DNA of 20,702 nucleotides from CAYXZQ01 sp964469935 (GCA_964469935.1 CAYXZQ010000035.1:1-20702); one strand, 5' to 3'; counted from the stretch's first letter, positions 1 to 8,326 are shown. The notes: a model not told the origin generated them from the letters alone. Program-made: numbers and translations.

Positions 1-1
1 A

Positions 2-76
2 GGCTCATTGCTTGACTTTGTCGTAAGCTCCCATGAGTACTCTCGTGACGGGCTGTATTATGCAGAGGTATCGTGA
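2..76 (+). CDS. possible 3' end of an upstream gene (partial)
   Basis: A frame open from the window edge reads about 24 residues (ending ...DGLYYAEVS) and stops with TGA at 74-76. The composition is protein-like, but the stretch is too short to recognise, and the other two forward frames are closed early. It may be the C-terminus of a gene that starts outside the window. Nothing recognisable follows until the rio1 promoter. A 6-bp inverted repeat (83-88 with 100-105) is too weak to call a terminator. Confidence 0.25.
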   Translation, partial: GSLLDFVVSSHEYSRDGLYYAEVS

Positions 77-201
77 AATGAAGGCTGATTTAGCATCTTT
101 CAGCCCCCTTAAAGTCCCGCCTGCATAATTGATGTGTTGAAACGTGATGGATTCATGGTATATAAAGGTATTTGTTTTCGTATATTATCCCAATGCAAAT
201 A

Positions 202-209
202 ATTTAATA
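202..209 (+). promoter_or_regulatory. TATA-like element upstream of rio1
   Basis: An ATTTAATA octamer is centred about 28 bases before the ATG at 234, so transcription would start at or a few bases before the start codon. A second TATA-like stretch at 160-167 lies about 70 bases upstream. The GGAG directly abutting the ATG is too close to act as a normal ribosome binding site. Confidence 0.45.
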
Positions 210-233
210 CTAGAGCCGGTTTTTTAGCAGGAG

Positions 234-944
234 ATGGCAAAAAAGACAAAGGAGATCTGGAAGATATACAAGAACGTATTCGACGAATTCACTGTAAGGA
301 CTGTCCTTCGGCTGATGGGGCAGAAGGTTATAGAAGGCCTCGAGAGCCCGATAAAGATAGGCAAGGAGGCAAACATCTTCACTGCACTGACACAGGAAGG
401 CAGAAAGGTCATAGTCAAGATATACCGCCTGGAGTCCTGCAACTTCAACAGGATGTTCGACTATATCAGGCATGATACTCGGTTCCTCCACCTCAAGAGG
501 AAGCGGCGCGAGATTATCTTTGCATGGGTGCAGAGGGAATACAGGAACCTTCTCAAGGCGAGGGAAGCAGGTGTGCGGGTCCCTACGCCCATGGCCTATC
601 TCAACAATGTCCTGGTGCTTGAACTCATAGGCGACTCCGGGCCCGCGCTCCAGCTGAAAGACGACATACCTGATGACATAGCTGGCTTCATGAAGAAGAT
701 AATCAGCGATTACAGGAAGCTCTACAAGTCCGCAGGCCTGGTTCACGGAGACCTCTCCGAGTTCAACATCCTCAACTACCGGGACTCGCCTGTTCTTATC
801 GATTTTTCCCAGACGAGCCCTGTGAGCAGCCCTAATGCAGAAGAGCTCCTGAGGAGGGATATGCAGAACCTGGCAAGGTTCTGTAGGAAGCACGGTGTGA
901 AGATTGATGAAAGGGAGCTGGTGAAGAAGATCAAGAAAGCGTGA
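234..944 (+). CDS. rio1: RIO1-family serine/threonine protein kinase
   Basis: Atypical protein kinase/ATPase of the RIO family. Family members act in small ribosomal subunit maturation in archaea and eukaryotes. Visible motifs in order are the nucleotide-binding loop GKEANIF (residues 43-49), the ATP-contacting lysine in VKIYR (K62), the hinge LVLELIG (127-133), the catalytic loop HGDLSEFN (171-178, with D173 and N178) and the metal-binding IDFSQ (189-193, D190). The short insert after the first lysine and the DFSQ form, in place of DFG, are typical of RIO1. The length of 236 residues is slightly short for archaeal RIO1, but all catalytic elements are present. It appears monocistronic, followed by a separate promoter for the next operon. 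The cytoplasmic role is inferred from the family. Confidence 0.95.
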   Translation: MAKKTKEIWKIYKNVFDEFTVRTVLRLMGQKVIEGLESPIKIGKEANIFTALTQEGRKVIVKIYRLESCNFNRMFDYIRHDTRFLHLKRKRREIIFAWVQREYRNLLKAREAGVRVPTPMAYLNNVLVLELIGDSGPALQLKDDIPDDIAGFMKKIISDYRKLYKSAGLVHGDLSEFNILNYRDSPVLIDFSQTSPVSSPNAEELLRRDMQNLARFCRKHGVKIDERELVKKIKKA

Positions 945-1000
945 CAGGATGCCGGCTGTAAAGGGCTTATATCCTGCCATTTCCCTACGGAAAATAAAAA

Positions 1001-1042
1001 TATTTATTAACATGAACGACCAGGAGTTCAAAAAAGGGTGAT
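1001..1042 (+). promoter_or_regulatory. TATA-like element (1001-1008) and ribosome binding site (1036-1042) of the surface-protein operon
   Basis: A TATTTATT element lies about 42-45 bases before the ATG, leaving a leader of roughly 20 bases. The leader ends in GGGTGAT, which is complementary to the 3' end of archaeal 16S rRNA. The tandem ATGATG at 1046/1049 offers two starts. The second has the more usual spacing (6 bases) from the binding site. Confidence 0.55.
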
Positions 1043-1045
1043 AAA

Positions 1046-1513
1046 ATGATGAAATCCGCCTCTCATTTAAGGTATATTCTTGCTTTGTTATGCATATTGA
1101 TAGTTGCCGGATGCACGACCGGTCCTGCAGACAAGGGTGATGCAAATCCTGCTGTCCATGCCAACGGAGGGACGACAACCCCTACTGCCGAAGGTGTGAC
1201 AAGGGTCATCTCGGATGATGTAGTGAACGTGGGAGACACAGTCGATGTGAAGCTCTATATCAACCTTGGTGCTGACAAGACATACTATGTCGCTGAAGAG
1301 GTGGTGCCTCCTGAGTTTGAGGTGCTGGACAAGCAGACTGATGCGAACAATCACCTTAAGCTCATAAACATCCAGAACCCTGAAAGCAACATATTTGATT
1401 ACCATTTGAAGGCAACGCAGAAAGGCACCTTCACCTTTTCAGGAGAGTATGCGTTCGACGGGCTTAACAGCCCCGTACCAATAATGGGCGACAATGTAAT
1501 AGTTGTACGATGA
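1046..1513 (+). CDS. putative archaeal lipoprotein with one beta-sandwich domain
   Basis: A 155-residue secreted protein. The N-terminus has a charged start, a hydrophobic stretch (about 9-20) and a lipobox IVAGC with Cys23, so it is probably cleaved and lipid-anchored outside the membrane. After a low-complexity Thr/Gly/Ala linker (24-50), residues about 51-155 form a predicted beta domain. This domain matches the N-terminal domain of the next gene segment by segment: GDTVDVKLYI with GETFTVSILV, AEEVVPPEFEV with EEDVPSGWQI, and GTFTFSGEYAFDGLNSP with GTFSGVYGIDGMDSE. The stop overlaps the next start in an ATGA (1510-1513), so the two are probably translationally coupled. The molecular function is unknown. 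The first or second ATG of the ATGATG pair may be the true start. Confidence 0.85.
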   Translation: MMKSASHLRYILALLCILIVAGCTTGPADKGDANPAVHANGGTTTPTAEGVTRVISDDVVNVGDTVDVKLYINLGADKTYYVAEEVVPPEFEVLDKQTDANNHLKLINIQNPESNIFDYHLKATQKGTFTFSGEYAFDGLNSPVPIMGDNVIVVR

Positions 1514-4478
1514 ACAGTTCCCGGACAGGCTTGTCTTACCTTTTTTTCGTACTTGCTGTCCTATTCATAGGGTTCATGTATTTCTCAACATTGACTGACG
1601 AGACCGGCAGCCTGCAGGCAGGGCGCAACAAAGTGGGTTATGCCCTCCAGTCCGGAGATGATTCGCGTGTGTCAAGGAGTTTTTCGAAGAGTACAGTCGG
1701 CATGGGGGAGACTTTCACGGTCTCTATACTTGTCACCATAGACCCTTCATATAACCATTATATCTATGTCATCGAAGAGGATGTCCCTTCGGGTTGGCAG
1801 ATACAGTCCTATACCGGCTGGACAAAGAACGGCCAGACGTTGAAGTGGTCATATGCGGACTCGCAGAACAAGGCTGTCACGACTACGCTCACATATGCTG
1901 TGAAAGCACCGTCCACATCAGGTGCGACCGGCACGTTCAGCGGCGTTTATGGGATAGACGGCATGGATTCAGAAGCCGCAATAACAGGCCAGACGACTGT
2001 AACGGTGGGAACCTGCACTTCAGGCCAGACCATGGCATGCTCAACACAGAACGGGTGCACCGGGTTAAAGACATGCACTAACGGCGCATGGGGGTCATGC
2101 ATCTCGACGCAGAACTACTGCGACACGAACTGCGACGGGACCCAGGAATGCACTTCCGGCACATGCCCCACATGCAGCTGCACAGGGAGTGAGACACAGA
2201 GCTGCACGACTGTGAACGGCTGCCAGGGGACAAAGACGTGCAGCGGAGGGGTTTTCGGGCAGTGCATATCATCCCAGAACTACTGCGATACCAACTGCGA
2301 CGGGACCCAGGAATGCACTTCCGGCACCTGTCCCACATGCAGCTGCANNNNNNNNNNNNNNNNNNNNNNNNNNNNNNNNNNNNNNNNNNNNNNNNNNNNN
2401 NNNNNNNNNNNNNNNNNNNNNNNNNNNNNNNNNNNNNNNNNNNNNNNAACTGCGACGGGACCCAGGAATGCACTTCCGGCACCTGTCCCACATGCAGCTG
2501 CATCGGGAGCGAGACTCAGAGCTGCACAACCGTGAACGGCTGCCAGGGCATAAAGACTTGTTCAGGAGGGGTCTTCGGCACGTGCGTAGCGACGCAGAAC
2601 TACTGCGACACGAACTGCGACGGGACCCAGGAATGCACTTCCGGCACCTGTCCCACATGCAGCTGCATCGGGAGCGAGACTCAGAGCTGTCTGACAGCAA
2701 ACGGCTGCCAGGGACAGAAAGTATGCACGGACGGTGTATTTGGGCAGTGTGTAGCCTCGCAGAGCTTCTGCGACACGAACTGCGACGGGACTGAGGAGTG
2801 CACATCGGGAACATGCCCGACATGCAGCTGCATCGGGAGCGAGAACCAGAGCTGCACGACCGTGAACGGCTGCCAGGGCCTGAAGACCTGCACAGGCGGT
2901 GTTTTCGGGCAATGCATCTCGACCCAGAATTACTGTGATACAGACTGCGACGGGACTGATGAATGCACCTCGGGAACATGCCCGACATGCAGCTGCACAG
3001 GGAGCGAGACTCAGAGCTGCACCACTGCAAACGGCTGCCAGGGGACAAAGACGTGCGACGGAGGGGCCTTCGGCACATGCATATCATCCCAGAACTACTG
3101 CGACACCAACTGTGACGGCACTGACGAGTGCACTGACCAGGAATGTCCTGCCTGTAGCTGCACAGGGAACGAGACCCAGAACTGCAGGACTACGGACGGG
3201 TGTCAGGGAAAAAGGACATGCAACAATGGAGTGTATGGGTCATGCGAAGCTGTACAGAACTACTGTGACACGGACTGCGACGGAACCAAGGAATGCACGT
3301 CAGAGGAATGCTCCGAGTGCAGCTGTGTCGTCGACTGGCTCTGCACAGATTATGGAGCATGTATCGAAGGCCTGCAGACAAGGACCTGCACTGACCAGAG
3401 CCATTGCGGCAATGACACGAGCAAGCCTGCAACAAGCAAGGCTTGTAGCTCGGGAACCAACGGAGGAAGCGGTGGCGGAGGAGGCAGTGGAGGGACAGGA
3501 AGCAGCGGCGGAAGCGGCACGACTACGACAGGCCGTTGCAGGGAGACCTGGGTATGCTCTGACTGGAGCGGTTGCAGCGTCTCGAACCTCAAGACGAGGA
3601 CCTGCAGTGACAGCAATAATTGCGGGACTACAGCGAGCAAGCCTGCCGAGGCCATGACCTGCAGGAGGACCGGCACGTGCAGCGACGGGCTTATGAACAA
3701 CGACGAGGAAGGCATCGACTGCGGGGGCTCATGCCCGAATTCCTGCGAGGTCGTCAATAGGGAAAGCAAGCCGGAATTTGAGATTGATGGCGGGCCCATC
3801 GATGCTGAGATATTCGACATGGTCCCCTACAAAGTGACCGTGACAAATACCGGCGATGCGCAGGCTGACGGTGTCGAGGTGTCTGCTGACAAGTGGACTG
3901 ACAAGCCCACGGCCATGGACCTCATGCTTGCAGGAGACGAACAGGACGTAGAGCTTGACCTGTATATGCCCGGCGATCCCGCAGTGACGAATCTCACTGT
4001 CCAGGTGCTCTACAAAGGCGTGCCTGTCGCGACAAAGGCCGTGCAGGCAACCATCCAGGCACCCGACCATGCAGTCAAGCTGACCGAGGACACGGATACG
4101 GGGAGATTCTATCCGACAGTCATATTCGACAACAGGGACAATGCCCAGGCCAGGGCGATAACCTATGAATATTCTGTCTCAAAGGACGGCGAGACTTACG
4201 TCCTTGACTCGTCAGGGGAAAATCAGGTCCAGGCCCACACCCTGTATGTGAAGACAGAGAGCAAGGCCATCGCAGACCTGCCGGACGGGACATATGACGT
4301 CAAATCAGTGTTCTACGAGAAAGGCAAGAGCATAGGAGAATACACATCGACAGTGACGATCGGGAACAATAAGAAATCATTTAAAGTCGGCTACATATTC
4401 TATGCGATAATAATAATCGTCATAGGATTTTTCGGGTACACGCTGTATTCAAACTACAAAACTCTTAACGAGAGGTGA
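1510..4478 (+). CDS. large Cys-rich repeat surface protein (coding sequence interrupted by an assembly gap)
   Basis: I read 1510-2347 and 2448-4478 as one gene split by 100 Ns. The frame changes across the Ns only because 100 is a placeholder length. Domains in order: N-terminal membrane segment or signal (about 9-28); a beta-sandwich paralogous to that of the lipoprotein upstream (about 54-167); at least eight 55-residue units (2014-3323) with ten cysteines each; a thrombospondin-like repeat (3324-3446); a Gly/Ser/Thr linker (3447-3533); a second thrombospondin-like repeat (3537-3662); a CSDG..NNDEEG.DCGG..C motif; two CARDB-like beta domains (about 3770-4370); and a C-terminal membrane helix with a short basic tail. 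With the shortest gap consistent with the repeat period, the protein is 992 residues. It is likely extracellular, disulfide-rich and membrane-anchored. Adhesion or cell-cell contact is a guess. The product was not recognised as a named family. Confidence 0.85.
2014..3323 (+). repeat. tandem 165-bp (55-aa) Cys-rich repeat array, at least 8 units
   Basis: Units begin with the TGC of a conserved CxGSE motif at 2014, 2179 and 2344 (interrupted by the gap), then at 2499, 2664, 2829, 2994 and 3159. The spacing is exactly 165 bases. Each unit has cysteines near positions 1, 9, 15, 21, 29, 36, 40, 46, 51 and 54, and contains NGCxGxKTC, GxCxxxQNYC and DCDGTxEC blocks. Units around the gap are nearly identical at the DNA level, while the last unit (3159-3323) and the first are the most diverged. 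This is the usual pattern when a repeat array expands from the middle. Confidence 0.95.
2348..2447. other. assembly gap (100 Ns) inside the repeat array
   Basis: Exactly 100 undetermined bases, a conventional placeholder. The flanks are repeat sequence: the gap begins one base into codon 2 of a unit and ends at codon 39 of a unit. If a single unit is interrupted, the true missing length is 110 bases. More generally it is 110 plus a multiple of 165. Each of these lengths restores the reading frame, which 100 does not. Confidence 0.97.
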
Positions 4479-4483
4479 AAAAG

Positions 4484-4822
4484 ATGGCATACGTTTTCGG
4501 CATGGAAGGGGTTCCGGTATTTGAGATGCTTTTCATACTGATGCTCCTTATGCTTGTCGGGCTCATATTCGTCCTGCTTGAGATAAGGAAGCTGGTTAGG
4601 CTCATAGCCAAGGAGAAGACCGACATAAGCCGGTTCGAGGAAGACCTGTCCAAGTTCGAGCACGGCCCGGGAAAGAACCCATCGCCCGAGCTTGTCAACT
4701 ATGTCAAGTCGGCAAGGGACAGCGGCATCAGCCAGGGACAGATAGAGGACTCACTCAGCTCGAAAGGCTGGGAGCCCAAGCACATAACAAAGCTCTTCGA
4801 CAAGATAGACAAGAATTTTTGA
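4484..4822 (+). CDS. small membrane protein with a C-terminal helical motif
   Basis: A protein of 112 residues from ATG 4484. The upstream GAGGTG at 4472-4477 overlaps the previous stop codon and fits as its ribosome binding site. An in-frame GTG at 4475 would add three residues and is less likely. A single membrane helix (about 9-32) is followed by a charged, probably coiled-coil stretch (33-52) and a Pro/Gly linker. The C-terminal part (about 58-109) has the pattern L-x-x-Y-V/I...A...G-x-S-x-x-x-I...L...G-W...I...L. I have the impression that this pattern recurs at the C-terminus of small archaeal membrane proteins, but I cannot name a family. It is third in the operon with the lipoprotein and the Cys-rich protein. 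A partner or assembly role is inference. Confidence 0.8.
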   Translation: MAYVFGMEGVPVFEMLFILMLLMLVGLIFVLLEIRKLVRLIAKEKTDISRFEEDLSKFEHGPGKNPSPELVNYVKSARDSGISQGQIEDSLSSKGWEPKHITKLFDKIDKNF

Positions 4823-4830
4823 GCTTGTCG

Positions 4831-5070
4831 TCAGGACATCCTGTATTCTTTCGATTCTTCTACAGTTAGCAAGCTGTCAAGCGACATTGCCTTTTCAGCA
4901 TCACTTGCGAACCTGCAGCCTGCATAGGTGAACCTCGCTATGTCATAGTCCAGGCTACCGAGCTCCATCTTCTCGATGAAGGCAAACCCGAGGTCCTCTA
5001 GCCTCCGGCAGTATTCGCCTAGCAGCTTTCCTCTCGGCCCCCTGTAGTATATCAGGCACTCCTTCTCCAT
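4831..5070 (-). CDS. hypothetical 79-aa protein overlapping the subtilase gene
   Basis: Starts at ATG 5070 inside the last codons of the protease gene (19-base overlap), with GAGGG about five bases upstream of the start on the minus strand. No family was recognised. The sequence is soluble-looking with no membrane segment. It has a basic N-terminal part (YYRGPRGK, 8-15), a helical centre and an acidic C-terminus (DSLLTVEESKEYRMS). The overlap implies co-translation with the protease, so a regulator, chaperone or substrate of that enzyme is possible, but nothing in the sequence proves it. The convergent surface operon ends eight bases away. Confidence 0.7.
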   Translation of the reverse strand: MEKECLIYYRGPRGKLLGEYCRRLEDLGFAFIEKMELGSLDYDIARFTYAGCRFASDAEKAMSLDSLLTVEESKEYRMS

Positions 5071-7070
5071 CTTTTCCCTCTGGCATCGACTGCCTTGTCA
5101 GCCTGCACAAGCCCGCAGCCGAACATCTCCCAGTTTCCTTTCTCATCCCGGTCGCCGAGCGGCTTTGCAGTGTCCTCTATTATCTTCTGGACAGAGTCCT
5201 TGTCAACGCCTTTTACAGATGCTATCAGGCCGCATGAGCCTGCCACGTGCGGCGTCGCCATGGAGGTGCCTGAAAGCACAGCATACCCTCCCCCCAGCAT
5301 GGATGACATTATGCCCACTCCCGGAGCCGAGACATTGTTCGTGTAATATATGTTGCTGAAATCCGGGTGGCCGTCTTCCCTGTCTGTTGCAGCGACCGCT
5401 ATCACCGAATCGTATGAAGCAGGGTAGCTTGGTCCGTATCCGCTGTTCCCGGCAGCTGCGACGCTTATAACCCCGCTCCTGTATGCCTTGTCGAACATCT
5501 CCTGCTCGAGGAACGAGCTTGCGGGCGAGCCGAGGCTGAGGTTTACGATGTCGATGTCGTTCGTTATGCACCAGTCTATACCTAGCAGTATGTTGTGCAG
5601 CGAGCCGCTGCCGTCGTCGTCAAGGACCCTCACTGCATAGAGCCTGCAGTCCTTTGCAATGCCCGTGGATTCTCCAGCTATGGTGCCCGCTACATGGGTG
5701 CCGTGCCCCTCTCCGTCCATTGGATCGTCAGTTCCTGAGACAATGTTTATCCCGGGCATATTCATGTCGAAGTTGCCTGATATCTCCTGGTGCCTGTAGT
5801 CGGCCCCTGTATCGACGACTGCAATCTTCACGCCCTGTCCCGTCGTGACTTTGTTCGCCGAAATCGCCCCTATTTTCTCCAGGTTCCACAGGGCGTTTTT
5901 GTTGTAGGTTCGCATGGGTATGACACGCCTTCTCTCGCCTGTTACGAACTCCTGTATCAGTTCAGGATAGAAGACTCCATGGCTCCTTTCCACCCTCGAA
6001 GCGGATGAAAGCACGGTCGACGCCTTCCTGCCGAAGACCGAGAACCTCCTCCTGCCGATGTGGCTGTATAGCCTGTTCACTTCAGCCGCATCGCCTGTTA
6101 TCGAGATGCATGGGATGTTTATCATCGGCTTCACGACGGCGCCGAGCTCTTTTTCGAGATGGTGCTGGCAGTCCTGGACAGACCTCGGGTAATTCCTCGC
6201 CCTGACCCTCACAAGGATGCTTTTCGTGTCCCTTGGAAGGAATTCCCTGTCAAGCCTCTGTTGGAGCGTGTATCTCCTTATGCTCCCAATCACGGGCACG
6301 TCCTTCTTCGGCCGCTCCTTTCCCGCATCATCCAGGTATGACCTTATGGTGAATCTCTCCAGGGGTCCGTGCCTGTAGTCCATGTACCTGCAAATTATAT
6401 CATCAGTATCCTTCCTGGCCTCGCGAAGACTTTTCTCAGGCTTCCTTTTGCCTGGCAGGAAGAATGATTTTCTGTATGACATTGCAGGGTCCTTCTTCTT
6501 CAGTTTCTGGGTCCTGTCAAGGCTCCCCTTGAGGGTCTTGAAGAATCCGTTGTTGGCATCCTGCCTCTTCCTGTTGAATACACCTCTTTTTTGGTATTCT
6601 TGAGGGGGGTGCAAGAATTCGACATCTGGATAAAAAAGCGTCTTTGCGCCGTATTTGTCGACAAAGCCTAACTGCAGGCAGGCCTCGTTGTCATCCGATA
6701 TGCTGTAGAGCACCTCGAGCATGTCGCCCATGTCCCGGAGATAAGAAAGTTTCAGCCCAGAATCCATGGCATTGCCAAGCCGCGACACTATGGTCCTCTC
6801 CATGTCAGAGAAATACTCCAGCGCTCCTGCGGGCCTGAAGCTGGCCTCCCTTTTTCGCGACTTGGATACTTCCGGCCCCCTGCCCCATGATGCGACCAGG
6901 ATATCGTCCACATCCATGCAGTTGTCCCTCAAAAATTCCCTGACAGGATTCTTCCTGAGGTATGGGCCGGCATTCTTCAGGAGGTCGGTAAGCTCCGCGC
7001 CGGGCTTTTTAACGCCGACAAGGGTATTGTTTATATTGTATATCGCCTGCTTCGTGTTCCTTGCAAGCAT
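5052..7070 (-). CDS. intracellular subtilisin-like serine protease (S8) with a long N-terminal extension
   Basis: The catalytic domain of peptidase family S8 is in the C-terminal third. With numbering from ATG 7070 (672 residues), the Asp is in VVDTGAD (D420), the His in GHGTHVAG (H456), the oxyanion-hole Asn in AAAGNSG (N542) and the Ser in GTSMATPHVAG (S603). No signal peptide or membrane segment is visible, so it probably acts in the cytoplasm. Residues about 285-365 (ILVRVRARNYPRSVQ...) have an alternating pattern resembling an I9-type inhibitory propeptide. The first 280 or so residues are basic and match nothing I recognise. The same frame also offers ATG 7112 and TTG 7136. I preferred 7070 because it begins a well-composed N-terminus, but no start has a strong ribosome binding site. 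It overlaps the downstream 79-residue gene by 19 bases. Confidence 0.9.
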   Translation of the reverse strand: MLARNTKQAIYNINNTLVGVKKPGAELTDLLKNAGPYLRKNPVREFLRDNCMDVDDILVASWGRGPEVSKSRKREASFRPAGALEYFSDMERTIVSRLGNAMDSGLKLSYLRDMGDMLEVLYSISDDNEACLQLGFVDKYGAKTLFYPDVEFLHPPQEYQKRGVFNRKRQDANNGFFKTLKGSLDRTQKLKKKDPAMSYRKSFFLPGKRKPEKSLREARKDTDDIICRYMDYRHGPLERFTIRSYLDDAGKERPKKDVPVIGSIRRYTLQQRLDREFLPRDTKSILVRVRARNYPRSVQDCQHHLEKELGAVVKPMINIPCISITGDAAEVNRLYSHIGRRRFSVFGRKASTVLSSASRVERSHGVFYPELIQEFVTGERRRVIPMRTYNKNALWNLEKIGAISANKVTTGQGVKIAVVDTGADYRHQEISGNFDMNMPGINIVSGTDDPMDGEGHGTHVAGTIAGESTGIAKDCRLYAVRVLDDDGSGSLHNILLGIDWCITNDIDIVNLSLGSPASSFLEQEMFDKAYRSGVISVAAAGNSGYGPSYPASYDSVIAVAATDREDGHPDFSNIYYTNNVSAPGVGIMSSMLGGGYAVLSGTSMATPHVAGSCGLIASVKGVDKDSVQKIIEDTAKPLGDRDEKGNWEMFGCGLVQADKAVDARGKRWRRSA

Positions 7071-7241
7071 CACAATGCCCTTCTTTGACCTGCAGCAAAG
7101 TATTGAACTCATGCAGATGGTGTAGCACGGATCCAATTAATGATTGACTGGGAAAAATCCGGATATTTTCCATCGGCAACAAAAAGTCATCATATGAGAA
7201 CAGAAATAAGACAACGAATGGTCGATTGCCTGCAGGTTTTG

Positions 7242-7769
7242 CTATTTTTCCGAAAACAGCTCAGGCTTTGCAAACCTAGATAATGCAAAAATTACCCCCC
7301 TCTCAAACGCCTTCTGCCTGGGGACGATCCCGTTAGTGAAATACCCGCTTGCTCCTGACTTCTGCTTTGAGTTCTCAACATTTGTGAACATGTCCATGAC
7401 AGGGCCAAGCTCTTTTCCTTCCCTGACTTCCCTGGCTACCTTTTCAGGCAGCAAGAATCCCCCGTTGTCGCCGATGCCTGTCCTGCCTTCCCTGTCGACA
7501 GCCACAGCCACACCTGCAAGAAGCATGCCGAACCCGGTCTCTTTCACGTGACCCTCGAGGCCGATTGCGATGTCGCAGCCAGAAATCGCAAGCGCACCTC
7601 TTGCCCTGTTCAACGCCCCTTCCATAGATTCACTGTCAGACCTGGGCATGGCGGAAATTCCGCTCGGTACGTCCACGGCAATGACCTCTGCATCAGGCCA
7701 GAACATGCAGGATGCACGCCTGGCAGCCTCAACCTTGACAGGATTCATCGAGCCTACGGCGATCTTCAT
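7242..7769 (-). CDS. DUF84-family inosine/xanthosine triphosphatase
   Basis: A protein of 175 residues resembling the YjjX/DUF84 family, which hydrolyses the damaged purine nucleotides ITP and XTP and so keeps deaminated purines out of nucleic acids. Visible blocks are the N-terminal phosphate-binding GSMNPVK (6-12), the charged MPRSDSESMEGALNRA (41-56), the acidic GLEG (70-73) for metal, GDNGGFLLPEKV (100-111), LGPVMD (121-126) and KSGASGYFTNG (137-147). Length and motif order are normal for the family. It has its own TATA-like element and probably a leaderless start. It may be protein-specific for other noncanonical NTPs, since only family membership is visible. Confidence 0.9.
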   Translation of the reverse strand: MKIAVGSMNPVKVEAARRASCMFWPDAEVIAVDVPSGISAMPRSDSESMEGALNRARGALAISGCDIAIGLEGHVKETGFGMLLAGVAVAVDREGRTGIGDNGGFLLPEKVAREVREGKELGPVMDMFTNVENSKQKSGASGYFTNGIVPRQKAFERGVIFALSRFAKPELFSEK

Positions 7770-7791
7770 GACATGCAGGCAGCAGAACTAG

Positions 7792-7799
7792 AATAAAAA
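7792..7799 (-). promoter_or_regulatory. TATA-like element of the DUF84 gene
   Basis: On the minus strand the octamer reads TTTTTATT, centred 26-27 bases from the ATG at 7769, with no ribosome binding site in between. This predicts a leaderless transcript. Confidence 0.45.
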
Positions 7800-7823
7800 T
7801 TTTATCTTTACATTGCCTGATGC

Positions 7824-8291
7824 CTAGGCCGTGGATGAGGCTGCGCAGTCCTCTTTGTCCCTCTCGAACAGCCTCTCCCTTGTGATGGCCTCAATGACAT
7901 GGTGCTCATGGATCGACTGCAGGCCGAAATCGTCGAGCGACTCTATGAAATCATAAAGCTCTGACATGTCGTGGAATACTGTCTCGAAGTAGAAGTCCGT
8001 GTCGCTTCCTGCCCTGTAGACTGAGTTGACGTTCCTGTTCCCGATAAGATACCCGAGCAGCTCCTTCCTCTTCCTGGCCCTGACTGCGAAATTGACCTGC
8101 ACATTGTACATGAGCATTGAAAAATCCAGCAGCGATGTGTACCTGCTGATGATTTTCCTGTCCTCAAGCCTCCTGAGGCAGTTGAATGCGGTCGCAGGAG
8201 GGATGTCCGTCATCTCTGATATCATTGATACGCTCATCCTGGAATTCTCCCTGAGGCAGCCCAGGACCTTTTTCTCTTTTTTTGTCAGCAT
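7824..8291 (-). CDS. Lrp/AsnC-type transcriptional regulator
   Basis: A protein of 155 residues. Residues 3-50 form the winged helix-turn-helix typical of the family (KKEKKVLGCLRENSRMSVS, then ISEMTDIPPATAFNCLRRLEDRKIISRY). Residues about 60-142 have the alternating strand/helix pattern of the RAM/AsnC effector domain (VQVNFAVRARKRKELLGYL, AGSDTDFYFETVFHDMSELYDFI). In many family members this domain binds an amino acid and builds dimers and octamers. The effector and target genes cannot be read from the sequence. It stands alone, with its own promoter and a perfect 8-bp inverted repeat just upstream of the TATA element, compatible with autoregulation. Confidence 0.88.
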   Translation of the reverse strand: MLTKKEKKVLGCLRENSRMSVSMISEMTDIPPATAFNCLRRLEDRKIISRYTSLLDFSMLMYNVQVNFAVRARKRKELLGYLIGNRNVNSVYRAGSDTDFYFETVFHDMSELYDFIESLDDFGLQSIHEHHVIEAITRERLFERDKEDCAASSTA

Positions 8292-8312
8292 GAAAAATAT
8301 GAGATGGTCGGG

Positions 8313-8320
8313 ATTTAAAA
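8313..8320 (-). promoter_or_regulatory. TATA-like element of the Lrp-like gene
   Basis: The minus strand reads TTTTAAAT, centred 25-26 bases before the ATG at 8291. No Shine-Dalgarno sequence is visible, so the transcript is probably leaderless. Confidence 0.55.
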
Positions 8321-8326
8321 GTTTTG

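Noticed and set aside
945..976. Inverted repeat CAGGAT/ATCCTG after rio1 as a terminator
   Set aside because: Only six pairs with a 20-base loop, and no T-run follows.
210..1178. 322-residue minus-strand frame opposite rio1
   Set aside because: The plus strand carries every RIO1 motif. The minus frame has no recognisable motifs and runs across the next gene's promoter and lipobox.
2269..3087. Long open frames on both strands through the Cys-rich array
   Set aside because: The unit length is a multiple of three, so any stop-free alternative frame in one unit stays open through all. The Ser/Arg/Cys-rich translations are shadows of the real gene.
2014..3323. CRISPR array or DNA-level satellite
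   Set aside because: The 165-base period is an exact codon multiple within a coding frame, without unique spacers between identical repeats.
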